64,000 bases of DNA, from positions 62,001-126,000 of the forward strand of contig NZ_VCHQ01000010.1 in assembly GCF_005860775.1 (NCBI RefSeq). Direction: 5' to 3'. The position numbers were made by a program, and so were the translations under genes. The stretch's first letter is position 1. The number at the start of each line of letters is the position of its first letter. Shown one piece after another: positions 50,261-60,733 of this stretch. Below the pieces are notes generated by a model. It had not been told where the DNA came from. It saw nothing but the letters and a program-made list of their open reading frames with translations, and searched no databases. The stretch comes from Klebsiella indica (GTDB lineage Bacteria; Pseudomonadota; Gammaproteobacteria; Enterobacterales; Enterobacteriaceae).

Positions 50261-50292
50261 ACCAGGGCTTTATTTATAGCCCTGGTTGTTTT
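50261..50292 (+). terminator. Intrinsic terminator of pyrD
   Basis: ACCAGGGCT (50261-50269) pairs with AGCCCTGGT (50278-50286), followed by TGTTTTAT, 22 bases after the stop. Confidence 0.8.
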
Positions 50293-50406
50293 ATATTCTT
50301 TCATTGTTGCTTATTTAAACATTTTAGTCTTTTCTTAATTTTGGGAATATTCTGTAGCAATTTACATGTTATTCGCGATGGAAGTGAAAGAGGACGGGGG
50401 GGATAA

Positions 50407-50949
50407 ATGCGGATTAAACCTGACGATAACTGGCGTTGGTATTACGACGAAGAACATGACCGCATGATGCTTGACCTGGCTAATGGTATGTTATTCAGGT
50501 CGCGCTTCCCGCGCCGAATGTTGACGCCTGACGCTTTTGTCCCTTGCGGATTTTGCGTGGATGATGCCGCACTCTATTTTTCATTTGAAGAGAAATGTCG
50601 CGACTTTGAATTATCCAAAGAACAGCGCGCTGAATTAGTCCTTAATGCGCTGGTCGCCGTTCGCTTTCTTAAACCGCAAATGCCGAAAAGCTGGCATTTC
50701 ACAACTCACGCAGAGAGCTGGCAGCCCGCTACCGGTGATGCGGCCAGCGCCTGGCTGAGCGATACCGGTCAGCAGGTCAATCTGCTGGTCGTTGAGCCCG
50801 GCGAGAACGCGGCGCTGTGCCTGTTAGCACAGCCGGGTCTGACGCTTGCCGGGCGAGTCATGCAGCTCGGCGATGTAATTAAAATTATGAACGACCGTCT
50901 GCTACCGGCGCCCGGAGGCGTGAGCTACAGCCTGGGACAAGCGGTTTAA
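50407..50949 (+). CDS. zapC: ZapC, cell division protein
   Basis: 180 residues, the E. coli length, starting [22 protein letters not shown]. ZapC is a cytoplasmic FtsZ-binding protein that bundles protofilaments at the division ring. The N-terminal and central parts match E. coli ZapC closely, while the last 30 residues are more diverged. It is convergent with ycbX, and the two stop codons overlap by 4 bases, so there is no room for a terminator between them. Confidence 0.93.
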   Translation: MRIKPDDNWRWYYDEEHDRMMLDLANGMLFRSRFPRRMLTPDAFVPCGFCVDDAALYFSFEEKCRDFELSKEQRAELVLNALVAVRFLKPQMPKSWHFTTHAESWQPATGDAASAWLSDTGQQVNLLVVEPGENAALCLLAQPGLTLAGRVMQLGDVIKIMNDRLLPAPGGVSYSLGQAV

Positions 50950-52055
50950 GGCGCCAGCCGCAGGGCAGTTTTCGGCACGCAACTGCAGCACAGAATCGTA
51001 CCATCAGCGGCCACTGCGTTTTTCTTCAGCGCGCTGACTTCGCCTTCTTCCAGCCGAATACGACAGCTACCGCAAATTCCCGCGCGGCAGGAGTAAGGAA
51101 TGCGAATACCCTGTTGTTCCAGTTGCTCAAGCAAGATTTGCTGATTATTACCGGTGAAACTCAGCCCCTGCCATGCAATCGCCACCGTTGCGCTCTGTTG
51201 GGCTTTGGGCGTCAATAGGTTATCGCTATCGCCCGCACCGTAAGCTTTAGCCGGGCCGTGAACCAGCACCTCTAACTCATCACCAACCCGCACCACACCA
51301 CTATTACGCGCGATCAGGTTCTGACCAAAATCGACATCACCGCTATCCAGCGCCGTGCGAAACCCTTGTAGCGTAGTTAACGGTTCGCCTGAAGGATGCT
51401 TTTGCCCACGCTCCGGGCTGACGGTCGTAAACACGCAGCGGCTGCACGGTTTGGCGACATCAAAAACAACCTCGCCGATACGGACCACTTTCCAGCTATC
51501 TTCTTCCCAGGCTGTTGCACCGGTGACCAGCAGATTCGGGCGAAATTGTTCTATGCTTACGCTGGCCGGACAACGGTTTTGCAGGTCGCGCAGCGAGGCT
51601 TCATTGGCCAGAAGGTAGGGAAAACCGTCTGCGAAGGAGAGGGGGACGGCGTCATGGTGCTTCACCCGACGGCTTAGCTGCGGCCCCAGCCAGCGAAGCT
51701 GGACGCTGCGGTTAAAGAAACCGCTTAGCCATTGATTAATCGGGGATGGCGCAATCAGGGCGGTAAAGTGGTTGCCCCAGACTTCAGTTGCTTCCTGTTG
51801 CGGAGCAAAGTCACTGAAGCGAACCAGTGCGCTGCTGCCGTCTGGCGCGGTCAGGTGAAGACCATCATGGCGCAGCGCGGGGGTAAACCTGACCATTTGC
51901 GGGAACTGACGGGCAGTAATGAAGGTGCCATCGGTTTCCGTCACCATAAATATGCGATCAAAAGCCAGCCCACTGATATCAGCATAAGCGTGGCTGAGGC
52001 CAAGTCCTCGCATTGATTTAACAGGATGAATAAAAAGTCGCGAAAGCGTTACCAT
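50946..52055 (-). CDS. ycbX: YcbX, MOSC-domain molybdenum protein with ferredoxin domain
   Basis: 369 residues from the ATG at 52055 ([17 protein letters not shown]), as in E. coli; 17 more open codons upstream are unlikely. An N-terminal MOSC beta-barrel domain and a MOSC domain (about 100-270) hold the molybdenum cofactor; the conserved cysteine is in [12 protein letters not shown]-terminal 2Fe-2S ferredoxin domain has CRAGICGSC and a last cluster cysteine in the CCSC segment. E. coli YcbX, like YiiM, reduces N-hydroxylated base analogues such as 6-hydroxylaminopurine. Divergent from rlmL. Confidence 0.94.
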   Translation of the reverse strand: MVTLSRLFIHPVKSMRGLGLSHAYADISGLAFDRIFMVTETDGTFITARQFPQMVRFTPALRHDGLHLTAPDGSSALVRFSDFAPQQEATEVWGNHFTALIAPSPINQWLSGFFNRSVQLRWLGPQLSRRVKHHDAVPLSFADGFPYLLANEASLRDLQNRCPASVSIEQFRPNLLVTGATAWEEDSWKVVRIGEVVFDVAKPCSRCVFTTVSPERGQKHPSGEPLTTLQGFRTALDSGDVDFGQNLIARNSGVVRVGDELEVLVHGPAKAYGAGDSDNLLTPKAQQSATVAIAWQGLSFTGNNQQILLEQLEQQGIRIPYSCRAGICGSCRIRLEEGEVSALKKNAVAADGTILCCSCVPKTALRLAP

Positions 52056-52153
52056 ACTCTGCCCCAGGCTGTAAAAATAAGCCTTTAACTTTATGACATA
52101 GGGCACATATTGGCTATAATGCGCACCAATTTTCTTTTAGTAAAAGTGACGAT

Positions 52154-54259
52154 ATGAATTCTCTGTTTGCCAGTACGGCTCGTGGGCTGGAAGAGCTGTT
52201 AAAATCTGAACTGGAAGGCCTTGGTGCGGTGGCGTGTCAGGTGGTCCAGGGCGGGGTCCATTTTCAGGGGGATACACGCTTGCTGTATCAAAGCCTGATG
52301 TGGAGTCGGCTGGCTTCACGGATTATGTTGCCGCTGAGCCAGTGTAATGTATACAGCGATCTGGATCTTTACCTTGGTGTCCAGGCGATACCCTGGACGG
52401 AGATGTTCAACCCCGGGGCAACGTTTGCCGTGCATTTTAGTGGGCTGAACGACGAAATCCGCAACAGCCAGTATGGCGCGCTAAAGGTAAAAGATGCGAT
52501 CGTCGATAGTTTCACGCGTAAAAATCTTCCGCGGCCCAATGTCGATCGCGATAATCCCGACCTCCGCATTAACGTCTGGCTGAATAAAGAAACGGCCCAT
52601 ATTTCACTGGATCTTAGCGGTGAGGGCCTGCACCTGCGTGGTTACCGGGATGGTACCGGAATGGCGCCGATCAAAGAAAACCTTGCCGCGGCGATTGTAA
52701 TGCGTTCCGGCTGGGCTGCGGGTACGCCGCTGCTCGATCCGATGTGCGGCTCCGGTACTTTACTGATCGAAGCTGCGATGCTGGCGACCGATCGGGCGCC
52801 AGGTTTGCATCGTCGTCATTGGGGCTTCGGCGGCTGGGCGCAGCACGATGAGGTTATCTGGAAAGAGGTGAAAGCCGACGCGCAAACTCGCGCCCGTCAG
52901 GGTCTTGCGGGGTATGCGTCGCGCTTTTACGGGTCTGATGTCGACGCGCGGGTTATCGAACGTGCGCAGCGTAACGCCCGCCGTGCTGGTATTGGTGAAC
53001 TGATTACCTTTGACGTTAAAGATGTCGCTCAACTGAGCAATCCTTTGCCGAAAGGTCCATACGGTACTGTGATCAGCAACCCGCCGTATGGCGAGCGTCT
53101 GGAGAGTGAACCGGCGCTGATTGCTCTGCATGGCCTGCTGGGCCGGACGATGAAAAATCAGTTTGGCGGCTGGAATCTGTCGCTGTTCAGCGCCTCGCCG
53201 GATCTGCTGAGTTGTCTGCAATTACGGGCGGATAAACAGTTTAAAGCGAAGAACGGCCCGCTGGACTGCGTGCAGAAAAACTATCACCTTGCAGAAAATG
53301 AAGGTGGAAAAACGACGATGATGGCGGAAGATTTCGCTAACCGTCTGCGTAAGAATCTGAAAAAATTTGAAAAATGGGCGCGTCAGGAAGGGATTGAATG
53401 CTATCGCCTGTATGATGCCGATCTGCCGGAATATAACGTGGCTATCGACCGTTATGGTGACTGGGTGGTGGTGCAAGAGTATGCGCCGCCGAAAACCGTA
53501 GATGCGCATAAAGCGCGTCAGCGCCTGTTTGATATCATCGCCGCCACTATTGCTGTGCTGGGTATTGCGCCGAATAAGCTGGTGCTGAAAACCCGCGAAC
53601 GACAGAAAGGGAAAAACCAGTATCAGAAAATGGCTGAGAAGGGAGAATTCATTACGGTCCGGGAGTATGACGCCCGCCTGTGGGTGAACCTGACAGACTA
53701 TCTGGATACCGGACTGTTTCTCGATCACCGCATTGCCCGTCGTACACTGGGACAGATGAGTAAAGGCAAAGACTTCCTCAATCTTTTCTCCTACACCGGC
53801 AGCGCCAGCGTTCACGCGGGTCTTGGCGGCGCACGTTCCACGACCACGGTTGATATGTCACGCACTTACCTTGAGTGGGCTGAGCGCAATCTGCGGCTTA
53901 ACGGTTTAACCGGACGCGCGCATCGTTTGATGCAGGCTGATGTGCTGGGCTGGCTGCGGGAGACGACCGAGCAGTTTGATCTGATTTTTATCGATCCACC
54001 GACTTTTTCCAACTCCAAACGTATGGACGACGCGTTTGATGTGCAACGGGATCATTTGCGTCTGATGACCGATTTAAAACGTCTGCTGCGTAAAGGCGGC
54101 ACGATTATGTTCTCGAATAACAAACGCGGTTTCCGTATGGATCATAACGGGCTGGCGCAACTGGGCCTGAAGGCGCAGGAGATCACGCAAAAAACCCTGT
54201 CTCTGGATTTTGCCCGCAATCGTCAGATCCACAACTGCTGGCTGATTACCGCAGCCTGA
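52154..54259 (+). CDS. rlmL: RlmL (RlmKL), bifunctional 23S rRNA methyltransferase
   Basis: 701 residues, one fewer than E. coli. This is a natural fusion of two SAM methyltransferases. The N-terminal half has a THUMP domain (about 45-155) and the RlmL domain with [14 protein letters not shown] and NPPYGERL, making m2G2445. The C-terminal half (RlmK) has [16 protein letters not shown] and IDPPTFSNS, making m7G2069. Both active-site sets are intact. It ends 11 bases before uup, with which it is probably co-transcribed. Confidence 0.97.
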   Translation: MNSLFASTARGLEELLKSELEGLGAVACQVVQGGVHFQGDTRLLYQSLMWSRLASRIMLPLSQCNVYSDLDLYLGVQAIPWTEMFNPGATFAVHFSGLNDEIRNSQYGALKVKDAIVDSFTRKNLPRPNVDRDNPDLRINVWLNKETAHISLDLSGEGLHLRGYRDGTGMAPIKENLAAAIVMRSGWAAGTPLLDPMCGSGTLLIEAAMLATDRAPGLHRRHWGFGGWAQHDEVIWKEVKADAQTRARQGLAGYASRFYGSDVDARVIERAQRNARRAGIGELITFDVKDVAQLSNPLPKGPYGTVISNPPYGERLESEPALIALHGLLGRTMKNQFGGWNLSLFSASPDLLSCLQLRADKQFKAKNGPLDCVQKNYHLAENEGGKTTMMAEDFANRLRKNLKKFEKWARQEGIECYRLYDADLPEYNVAIDRYGDWVVVQEYAPPKTVDAHKARQRLFDIIAATIAVLGIAPNKLVLKTRERQKGKNQYQKMAEKGEFITVREYDARLWVNLTDYLDTGLFLDHRIARRTLGQMSKGKDFLNLFSYTGSASVHAGLGGARSTTTVDMSRTYLEWAERNLRLNGLTGRAHRLMQADVLGWLRETTEQFDLIFIDPPTFSNSKRMDDAFDVQRDHLRLMTDLKRLLRKGGTIMFSNNKRGFRMDHNGLAQLGLKAQEITQKTLSLDFARNRQIHNCWLITAA

Positions 54260-54270
54260 AGGAATAAATA

Positions 54271-56175
54271 ATGTCATTAATTAGTATGCACGGCGCCTGG
54301 CTCTCTTTCAGCGATGCGCCGCTGCTGGATAATGCAGAACTGCATATCGAAGATAACGAACGGGTGTGCCTGGTCGGGCGTAACGGCGCGGGCAAATCAA
54401 CCTTGATGAAGATCCTTAACCGTGAGCAGGGTCTTGATGATGGTCGCATCATCTATGAACAGGATCTGGTGGTTGCGCGTTTGCAGCAGGATCCGCCGCG
54501 TGATGTCACCGGAACCGTTTATGATTTTGTCGCGGAAGGTATTGCCGAACAGGCGGCCTTGCTCAAAGACTATCACGATGTTTCGCAACTGGTGATGACT
54601 GATCCGAGCGACAAAAACCTGAACGAACTGGCGCGTTTGCAAGAGCAACTCGACAATTTAGGACTGTGGCAACTGGATAGCCGAATTAATGAGGTGCTGG
54701 AGCAGCTAAGCCTGGATCCCAACGCCGAACTCTCCTCGCTTTCCGGCGGCTGGCTGCGTAAAGCGGCGCTTGGCCGCGCGTTGGTTAGCGGGCCGCGCGT
54801 GCTACTGCTTGATGAACCGACCAACCACCTTGATATTGAAACTATCGACTGGCTGGAAGGGTTCCTGAAGATGTTCAAAGGCACCATTATTTTCATCTCA
54901 CATGACCGTTCCTTTATTCGCAATATGGCGACGCGGATTGTCGATCTCGATCGCGGTAAGCTGGTGACTTATCCGGGGAACTACGATCAGTATCTGCTGG
55001 ATAAAGAAGAAGCGCTGCGCGTAGAAGAGTTACAGAATGCGGAGTTCGATCGCAAACTGGCGCAGGAGGAAGTGTGGATCCGTCAGGGGATCAAAGCCCG
55101 CCGTACCCGTAATGAAGGCCGTGTGCGCGCCCTTAAAGCGATGCGTCGCGAGCGCAACGAACGCCGTGAAGTGATGGGCAGCGCGAAGATGCAGGTCGAA
55201 GAGGCGGCGCGTTCGGGCAAAATTGTCTTCGAGCTGGAGAACGTTAACTACCAGGTTGATGGTAAGGTGCTGGTGAAAGATTTTACCGCTCAGATCCAGC
55301 GTGGCGACAAGATTGCGCTGATTGGCCCGAATGGCTGCGGTAAAACCACGCTGCTGAAGCTGATGCTTGGGCAACTAAAGGCGGATAGCGGGCGGATCCA
55401 CGTGGGCACGAAGCTGGAAGTCGCCTATTTCGACCAGCACCGCGCGGAGCTTGACCCGGATAAAACGGTGATGGACAACCTTGCTGAAGGGAAGCAGGAA
55501 GTGATGGTGAACGGCAAGCCGCGCCACGTTCTGGGTTACCTGCAGGATTTTATGTTCCATCCGAAACGCGCGATGACGCCGGTACGGGCGCTCTCCGGCG
55601 GTGAACGTAACCGTCTGCTGCTGGCGCGTCTGTTCCTTAAACCCAGCAACCTGTTGATTCTCGATGAACCGACAAACGATCTGGATGTTGAAACCCTGGA
55701 ACTGCTGGAAGAGCTCGTTGATGGTTATCAGGGTACAGTGATGCTGGTTAGCCACGACCGTCAGTTTGTTGATAACACCGTCACTGAATGCTGGATCTTC
55801 GAGGGCGCCGGGCAAATTGGCCAATATATCGGCGGCTATCATGATGCCCGCGGTCAGCAAGCGCAGTATCTGGCGCAAAAGCAGCCGGTTGCCAAAAAGG
55901 CCGTTGAAGCGCAACCGAAAGCAGAAAGTGTCAAGCGTACCGCTAACAAATTAAGCTATAACCTGCAGCGCGAACTGGAGCAGTTGCCGCAAAAGCTGGA
56001 AGCGCTGGAAGCCAGTTTGCAGAATTTGCAGGAACAGGTGGCCGATCCTTCTTTCTTTGGTCAGCCGCATGACCATACGCAACAGGTGCTGACTCAGTTA
56101 AGTGACGCGGAGCAGGCGCTGGAAGCCGCCTTCGAACGCTGGGAATACCTCGAAGGTTTAAAAAACGGCGCATAA
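54271..56175 (+). CDS. uup: Uup, ABC-F family ATPase
   Basis: 634 residues, one fewer than E. coli. Two ABC domains lie in tandem without membrane segments: Walker A GRNGAGKST (about 36-44), signature LSGGWLRK, Walker B LLLDEPTNHLD; and the second GPNGCGKTT (about 350), LSGGERNR, LILDEPTNDLD. The interdomain linker is rich in arginine and glutamate. The C-terminal 90 residues form a coiled-coil DNA-binding tail. Loss of Uup in E. coli raises precise excision of transposons; related ABC-F proteins act on ribosomes. Followed closely by pqiA. Confidence 0.97.
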   Translation: MSLISMHGAWLSFSDAPLLDNAELHIEDNERVCLVGRNGAGKSTLMKILNREQGLDDGRIIYEQDLVVARLQQDPPRDVTGTVYDFVAEGIAEQAALLKDYHDVSQLVMTDPSDKNLNELARLQEQLDNLGLWQLDSRINEVLEQLSLDPNAELSSLSGGWLRKAALGRALVSGPRVLLLDEPTNHLDIETIDWLEGFLKMFKGTIIFISHDRSFIRNMATRIVDLDRGKLVTYPGNYDQYLLDKEEALRVEELQNAEFDRKLAQEEVWIRQGIKARRTRNEGRVRALKAMRRERNERREVMGSAKMQVEEAARSGKIVFELENVNYQVDGKVLVKDFTAQIQRGDKIALIGPNGCGKTTLLKLMLGQLKADSGRIHVGTKLEVAYFDQHRAELDPDKTVMDNLAEGKQEVMVNGKPRHVLGYLQDFMFHPKRAMTPVRALSGGERNRLLLARLFLKPSNLLILDEPTNDLDVETLELLEELVDGYQGTVMLVSHDRQFVDNTVTECWIFEGAGQIGQYIGGYHDARGQQAQYLAQKQPVAKKAVEAQPKAESVKRTANKLSYNLQRELEQLPQKLEALEASLQNLQEQVADPSFFGQPHDHTQQVLTQLSDAEQALEAAFERWEYLEGLKNGA

Positions 56176-56189
56176 GCAGAGGAGTTTTC

Positions 56190-57458
56190 ATGTGCGATCA
56201 TCATCATGCTGCACGGCATATCCTGTGTCGACAATGTGATTTGCTGGTGGCCCTGCCGCTGCTGGAGCATCGCCAGAAAGCTGCATGTCCGCGCTGCGGA
56301 ACAACATTAACGACTTCCTGGGATGCGCCCCGGCAGCGTCCCACGGCCTATGCGTTGGTTGCGTTGTTTATGCTGCTGCTGGCAAATCTGTTTCCCTTTA
56401 TTTACATGAAGGTTGGCGGGATCAGTAGCGAAATAGAGATGCTGGAAATTCCCAATGTGTTGTTTTCCGAGGATTACGCCAGTCTGGGGACCTTCTTTTT
56501 ACTCTTTGTGCAGTTGGTGCCGGCTTTTTGTCTGATCACCATACTGCTGCTGGTAAACCGGGTGCGCATGCCTTCCGGGCTGAAAGCGTTTCTGGCGCGG
56601 ATCCTGTTTCATCTTAAAACCTGGGGAATGGCGGAAATCTTTCTCGCCGGGGTGCTGGTCAGCTTCGTTAAACTGATGGCCTACGGCGATATCGGTATCG
56701 GCCTGAGTTTTGTTCCCTGGTGTATGTTCTGCATACTACAACTGAGAACATTTCAGTGTGTGGACCGCCGTTGGCTCTGGGATGACATTGCACCAATGCC
56801 GCCGATTAAGCAGCCGCTGAAAGTTGGCGTTTCTGGCTTACGACAGGGGTTACGTTCATGTTCGTGCTGTACGGCGGTGTTGCCCGTGGATGAAGCCGTA
56901 TGCCCGCGTTGTCATACAAAGGGAACGGCCCGGCGTAAAAACAGCCTGCAGTGGACGCTGGCGCTGTTGGTGACTTCGCTGATCCTCTATATGCCCGCCA
57001 ATATTCTGCCGATCATGATTACCGATCTGCTGGGCGATAAGATGCCTTCCACCATTATGGCTGGGGTGATCCTGCTGTGGAGTGAAGGATCGTATCCGGT
57101 GGCGATGGTGATATTTATCGCCAGTATTATGGTGCCAACGTTAAAAATGATCGCGATCGGCTGGCTGTGCTGGAACGCCAGCGGCAAAGGTGAGCGCGAT
57201 TCAGAGCGCATGCATCTGATTTATGAAGTTGTCGAATTTGTTGGCCGGTGGTCAATGATTGATGTTTTTGTCATCGCAGTACTCTCAGCTCTGGTGCGGA
57301 TAGGCGGTTTAATGAATATCTATCCGGCGATAGGGGCGGTGATGTTTGCGCTGGTCGTTGTTATGACAATGTTTTCGGCCATGACGTTTGACCCTCGTTT
57401 ATTGTGGGATCGTGAGCCAGATTCAAGCCATGAGGAAAGACTACAGCATGGAAAATAA
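56190..57458 (+). CDS. pqiA: PqiA, inner-membrane subunit of the Pqi lipid transport system
   Basis: 422 residues, a few more than E. coli PqiA because of a longer C-terminus (HEERLQHGK). Two repeats each pair a zinc ribbon with four membrane helices: CRQCD/CPRCG at about 12-36 and CSCC/CPRC at about 223-242. PqiA is the inner-membrane partner of the tunnel-forming MCE protein PqiB. The final codons overlap the start of pqiB by 11 bases. The operon in E. coli responds to paraquat through SoxRS; I did not locate a Sox box. Confidence 0.95.
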   Translation: MCDHHHAARHILCRQCDLLVALPLLEHRQKAACPRCGTTLTTSWDAPRQRPTAYALVALFMLLLANLFPFIYMKVGGISSEIEMLEIPNVLFSEDYASLGTFFLLFVQLVPAFCLITILLLVNRVRMPSGLKAFLARILFHLKTWGMAEIFLAGVLVSFVKLMAYGDIGIGLSFVPWCMFCILQLRTFQCVDRRWLWDDIAPMPPIKQPLKVGVSGLRQGLRSCSCCTAVLPVDEAVCPRCHTKGTARRKNSLQWTLALLVTSLILYMPANILPIMITDLLGDKMPSTIMAGVILLWSEGSYPVAMVIFIASIMVPTLKMIAIGWLCWNASGKGERDSERMHLIYEVVEFVGRWSMIDVFVIAVLSALVRIGGLMNIYPAIGAVMFALVVVMTMFSAMTFDPRLLWDREPDSSHEERLQHGK

Positions 57459-59085
57459 GAGCGGAGAAGCGAAAGTGCAAAAGGTGAAGAACTGGTCACC
57501 GGTGTGGATCTTCCCGATAGTCACTGCGCTTATTGGCGCATGGATCCTTTTTTATCACTACAGCCATCAGGGGCCGGAAGTGACCCTGATTACCACCAAT
57601 GCTGAAGGTATTGAAGGGGGAAAAACCCGGATTAAGAGTCGCAGCGTTGACGTTGGTGTGATTGAAAGCGCCACGCTGACCGACGATCTGACCCACGTAG
57701 AAATAAAAGCCCGGCTGAATTCAGGCATGGAAAAATTGTTGCATCAGGATTCAGTATTTTGGGTGGTTAAGCCGCAGGTTGGCCGTGAAGGGATCAGCGG
57801 TCTGGGAACATTATTATCCGGTGCCTATATTGAACTGCAACCAGGAACGAAGGGAGCCGCTCCCGCGCAATATCCGCTGCTGGATTCGCCGCCGCTGGCT
57901 TCGCCGGATGCAAAAGGTATTCGTATCTTGCTGGAAAGCAGTAAAGCCGGTCAGCTGTCACCTGGCGATCCGGTGCTTTTCCGCGGTTATCGCGTAGGTT
58001 CCGTTGAAACCAGTACCTTTGATGCGCAAAAACGCAAAATTACCTATCAGCTGTTTATCAGCGCGCCAAACGATCGTCTGGTGACCAACAACGTGCGCTT
58101 CTGGAAAGACAGCGGCATCGCCGTGGATCTGACCGCTGCGGGAATGCGCGTTGAAATGGGGTCCTTGTCGACGCTATTTGGCGGTGGGGTCAGCTTTGAT
58201 GTGCCGGAAGGATTACCTCTGGGTGAGCCGGTGGCCAATAAAACCGAATATCATCTGTTTGACGATCAGCGAAGTATCCAGGATTCTGTCTTTACTCAAC
58301 ACATTGATTATGTGATGTTCTTTAAAGATTCGATTCGTGGTCTGCAGCCCGGCGCGCCGGTTGAGTTTCGCGGCATTCGTCTCGGGACGGTAGGTAAAGT
58401 GCCATTCTTTATTCCGGGGCTGAAGCAGAGCTTAAATGATGATTACCGTATCCCGGTTGAAGTGCGTATTGAGCCACAGCGGCTGATCAATCAATTAGGC
58501 AGCGATCCGGATGTTCCTGGGCATATCGACGATCTGATCAATCGTGGTCTGCGTGGTTCCCTTAAAACCGGCAACCTGGTGACCGGTGCGCTGTATATCG
58601 ATCTCGACTTCTACCAGAATGCGCCTCCACGTGGCAAGATTCAGAAGTTCGGCGACTATCCGATTATCCCGACCGTAAGTGGGGGGCTGGCACAGATCCA
58701 GCAGCGTCTGATGGAGGCGCTGGATAAGATTAACAACCTGCCCATTAACCCGCTGCTGGAGCAGGCGACCAGTACGCTGGCGCAAAGTGAAAAAACTATG
58801 CAACACGTGCAAACGACGCTGGATAGTCTGAACAAGATAACCTCAAGTCAGTCGATGCAGCAGTTGCCGGGCGACATGCAGAATACGTTGCGTGAACTTA
58901 ACCGCAGTATGCAGGGCTTCCAGCCTGGTTCGGCGGCATACAATAAGATGGTTGCGGATATGCAGCGCCTCGATCAGGTTCTTCGTGAACTGCAGCCGGT
59001 ATTGAAAACGCTTAATGATAAGAGCAATGCGCTGGTTTTCGAGGCCAGGGATAAAAAAGATCCACAGCCGAAGGGAGCGAAATAA
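57448..59085 (+). CDS. pqiB: PqiB, MCE-domain tunnel protein
   Basis: 545 residues from the ATG at 57448 (MENKSGEAKVQKVKNWSP), chosen by likeness to E. coli and by GAGGAAAG upstream. One N-terminal helix (about 20-38) anchors a periplasmic part with three MCE domains (starting at about 42, 160 and 285) and a long C-terminal helix that builds a needle-like tube across the periplasm. It is thought to carry lipids between membranes with PqiA and PqiC. It overlaps pqiA by 11 bases, and its last base is the first of pqiC, so the three are translated together. Confidence 0.95.
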   Translation: MENKSGEAKVQKVKNWSPVWIFPIVTALIGAWILFYHYSHQGPEVTLITTNAEGIEGGKTRIKSRSVDVGVIESATLTDDLTHVEIKARLNSGMEKLLHQDSVFWVVKPQVGREGISGLGTLLSGAYIELQPGTKGAAPAQYPLLDSPPLASPDAKGIRILLESSKAGQLSPGDPVLFRGYRVGSVETSTFDAQKRKITYQLFISAPNDRLVTNNVRFWKDSGIAVDLTAAGMRVEMGSLSTLFGGGVSFDVPEGLPLGEPVANKTEYHLFDDQRSIQDSVFTQHIDYVMFFKDSIRGLQPGAPVEFRGIRLGTVGKVPFFIPGLKQSLNDDYRIPVEVRIEPQRLINQLGSDPDVPGHIDDLINRGLRGSLKTGNLVTGALYIDLDFYQNAPPRGKIQKFGDYPIIPTVSGGLAQIQQRLMEALDKINNLPINPLLEQATSTLAQSEKTMQHVQTTLDSLNKITSSQSMQQLPGDMQNTLRELNRSMQGFQPGSAAYNKMVADMQRLDQVLRELQPVLKTLNDKSNALVFEARDKKDPQPKGAK

Positions 59086-59648
59086 TGAAGAAGTGGCTAA
59101 TAGCGGCGGCGGTGTGTGCGCTGACGGCATGCAGCAGCGGTGGTGAGAGCAAAACCTACTACCAGCTTCCGGTGGTGCAGGGGGGGGCGCAAAGCGCGGC
59201 TCACCAGAGTAAAAAATTGCTATGGGTTGAGCAGGTGAGCATTCCGGACTATCTGGCCGGCAACGGCGTGGTCTATCAAACCACCGATGTGCAGTACGTG
59301 ATCGCGAATAACAACCTGTGGGCAAGCCCGCTCGATCAGCAACTGCTTACTACGCTAGTGGCGAATCTTAGCCAGCAGCTACCTGGCTGGGTCATTGCCT
59401 CGCAACCGCTGGGTAGCGAGCAGGATACGCTGAATGTATCCGTCAGCGGTTTTCATGGTCGTTACGATGGCCGGGTGATTGTCAGCGGTGAGTGGCTGCT
59501 GAAGCATCAGGGGCAACTGATTAAGCGTCCGTTCAATATTGAGCTTAAGCAGCAGCAGGATGGCTACGATGCGATGGTGAAGACCTTGGCTCAGGCCTGG
59601 CGCCAGGAAGCGATCGCAATCGCCAGCGAGCTGAATCGCCTGCCATAA
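59085..59648 (+). CDS. pqiC: PqiC (YmbA), outer-membrane lipoprotein of the Pqi system
   Basis: 187 residues. The lipoprotein signal ends in LTAC with the lipidated Cys16; the next residues are SSG, so there is no Asp+2 retention signal and it should go to the outer membrane. It belongs to the ABC-type transport auxiliary family (DUF330). It binds PqiB at the outer membrane end of the lipid tube. ATG overlaps the pqiB stop by one base. A strong terminator follows. Confidence 0.93.
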   Translation: MKKWLIAAAVCALTACSSGGESKTYYQLPVVQGGAQSAAHQSKKLLWVEQVSIPDYLAGNGVVYQTTDVQYVIANNNLWASPLDQQLLTTLVANLSQQLPGWVIASQPLGSEQDTLNVSVSGFHGRYDGRVIVSGEWLLKHQGQLIKRPFNIELKQQQDGYDAMVKTLAQAWRQEAIAIASELNRLP

Positions 59649-59669
59649 GTAGAATTAATAATGCTCAAT

Positions 59670-59706
59670 TGCCGCCGCGAGAACGAAAATCGCGGCGGCA
59701 TTTTTG
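59670..59706 (+). terminator. Intrinsic terminator of pqiABC
   Basis: TGCCGCCGCGA (59670-59680) pairs with TCGCGGCGGCA (59690-59700), followed by TTTTTG; 21 bases after the pqiC stop. Confidence 0.92.
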
Positions 59707-59904
59707 TTTGTACCGTCAGATTGTTACTTGTGCTGGTTCACATTTTTTGTACAAATGAACTTTCATGTAGCTCACAAATATGACAATGGCGTGAATTTTG
59801 CGCATTGACGCTCTCTCCGATTCGCGGTATTCGTTAATCGTGGTTGCGCATTTAGTGACCATTGTTTTCTTTTCCACCAGATCAAAGAATGAGGGAAACG
59901 AGGC

Positions 59905-60072
59905 ATGAAGAGACAAAAACGAGATCGCCTGGTACGGGCACATCAACGTGGATATCAAGCCGGTATTGCCGGAAGGTCGAAAGAAATGTGTCCTTATCAG
60001 ACCTTGAACCAAAGGTCCTGGTGGCTAGGAGGCTGGCGAGAAGCCATGGAGGACAGGGTACAGATTGCCTGA
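59905..60072 (+). CDS. rmf: Rmf, ribosome modulation factor
   Basis: 55 residues beginning MKRQKRDRLVRAHQRGYQAG and containing GIAGRSKEMCPYQTLNQRS, which matches E. coli RMF (also 55 residues) apart from a few positions. RMF drives 70S ribosomes into inactive 100S dimers in stationary phase. GAGGC lies just before the ATG. The protein is highly basic. Another frame on the same strand through this region is longer but is not the gene. In E. coli rmf is induced by ppGpp and slow growth; the promoter was not placed. A terminator follows directly. Confidence 0.97.
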   Translation: MKRQKRDRLVRAHQRGYQAGIAGRSKEMCPYQTLNQRSWWLGGWREAMEDRVQIA

Positions 60073-60088
60073 CTGTCTCTTTAAAAAT

Positions 60089-60120
60089 GAAGCCTCCGCC
60101 AGGCGGGGGCTTCGCCTTTT
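60089..60120 (+). terminator. Terminator of rmf
   Basis: GAAGCCTCCG (60089-60098) pairs with CGGGGGCTTC (60104-60113, one G-U pair), followed by GCCTTTTA, 16 bases after rmf. Confidence 0.8.
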
Positions 60121-60139
60121 ATAACGCATTGCTGCTTAA

Positions 60140-60658
60140 TCAGAACGCAGAAGTATCCTGGAACAGACCCACTTTCAGATCGGTTGCCGTGTAGATCAGA
60201 CGATCGTCAACCAGCACTTCACCATCCGCCAGACCCATAATCAGACGGCGGTTTACCACCCGTTTGAAGTGAATACGATAGGTCACTTTTTTCGCGGTCG
60301 GCAGTACCTGGCCGGTAAATTTCACTTCTCCCACGCCTAATGCGCGCCCTTTACCTTCGCCGCCTAACCAGCCAAGGTAGAAGCCAACCAGTTGCCACAT
60401 GGCATCCAGACCCAGACAACCAGGCATTACCGGGTCGCCAATGAAGTGGCAACCGAAGAACCACAGATCCGGGTTAATATCGAGTTCTGCTTCGACATAA
60501 CCTTTGTTGTAGTTGCCGCCGGTTTCGGTCATTTTGATGACGCGGTCCATCATCAGCATATTTGGCGCTGGCAACTGCGGGCCTTTTGCCCCAAACAGTT
60601 CGCCACGACCAGAGGCAAGAAGGTCTTCTTTTGTATAGGATTCGCGTTTATCTACCAT
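60140..60658 (-). CDS. fabA: FabA, 3-hydroxydecanoyl-ACP dehydratase/isomerase
   Basis: 172 residues from the ATG at 60658 ([17 protein letters not shown]), as in E. coli; the longer frame upstream crosses the known promoter. FabA dehydrates 3-hydroxyacyl-ACP and isomerises the trans-2 to the cis-3 decenoyl form, the branch point for unsaturated fatty acids. The catalytic histidine and aspartate are in [23 protein letters not shown] (His about 70, Asp about 84), split here only for description. Activated by FadR, whose operator is visible upstream. Confidence 0.98.
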   Translation of the reverse strand: MVDKRESYTKEDLLASGRGELFGAKGPQLPAPNMLMMDRVIKMTETGGNYNKGYVEAELDINPDLWFFGCHFIGDPVMPGCLGLDAMWQLVGFYLGWLGGEGKGRALGVGEVKFTGQVLPTAKKVTYRIHFKRVVNRRLIMGLADGEVLVDDRLIYTATDLKVGLFQDTSAF

Positions 60659-60715
60659 GTTTTGAGTAAGCCTTATTTTGAGTTCGGGACGCAGGATAGC
60701 TAACACGTGTACGCT

Positions 60716-60733
60716 GAACAAGTCCGATCAGTT
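60716..60733 (-). promoter_or_regulatory. FadR operator of fabA
   Basis: On the minus strand AACTGATCGGACTTGTTC, the same as the E. coli fabA FadR site as I remember it, about 60 bases before the fabA start. It overlaps the last codons of lonH, so the coding end and the operator share bases. FadR activates fabA here when long-chain acyl-CoA is low. Confidence 0.75.

Noticed and set aside
59862-60194. 110-codon frame overlapping rmf
   Set aside because: The rmf reading frame at 59905-60072 matches a known 55-residue protein; this longer frame is a different phase.
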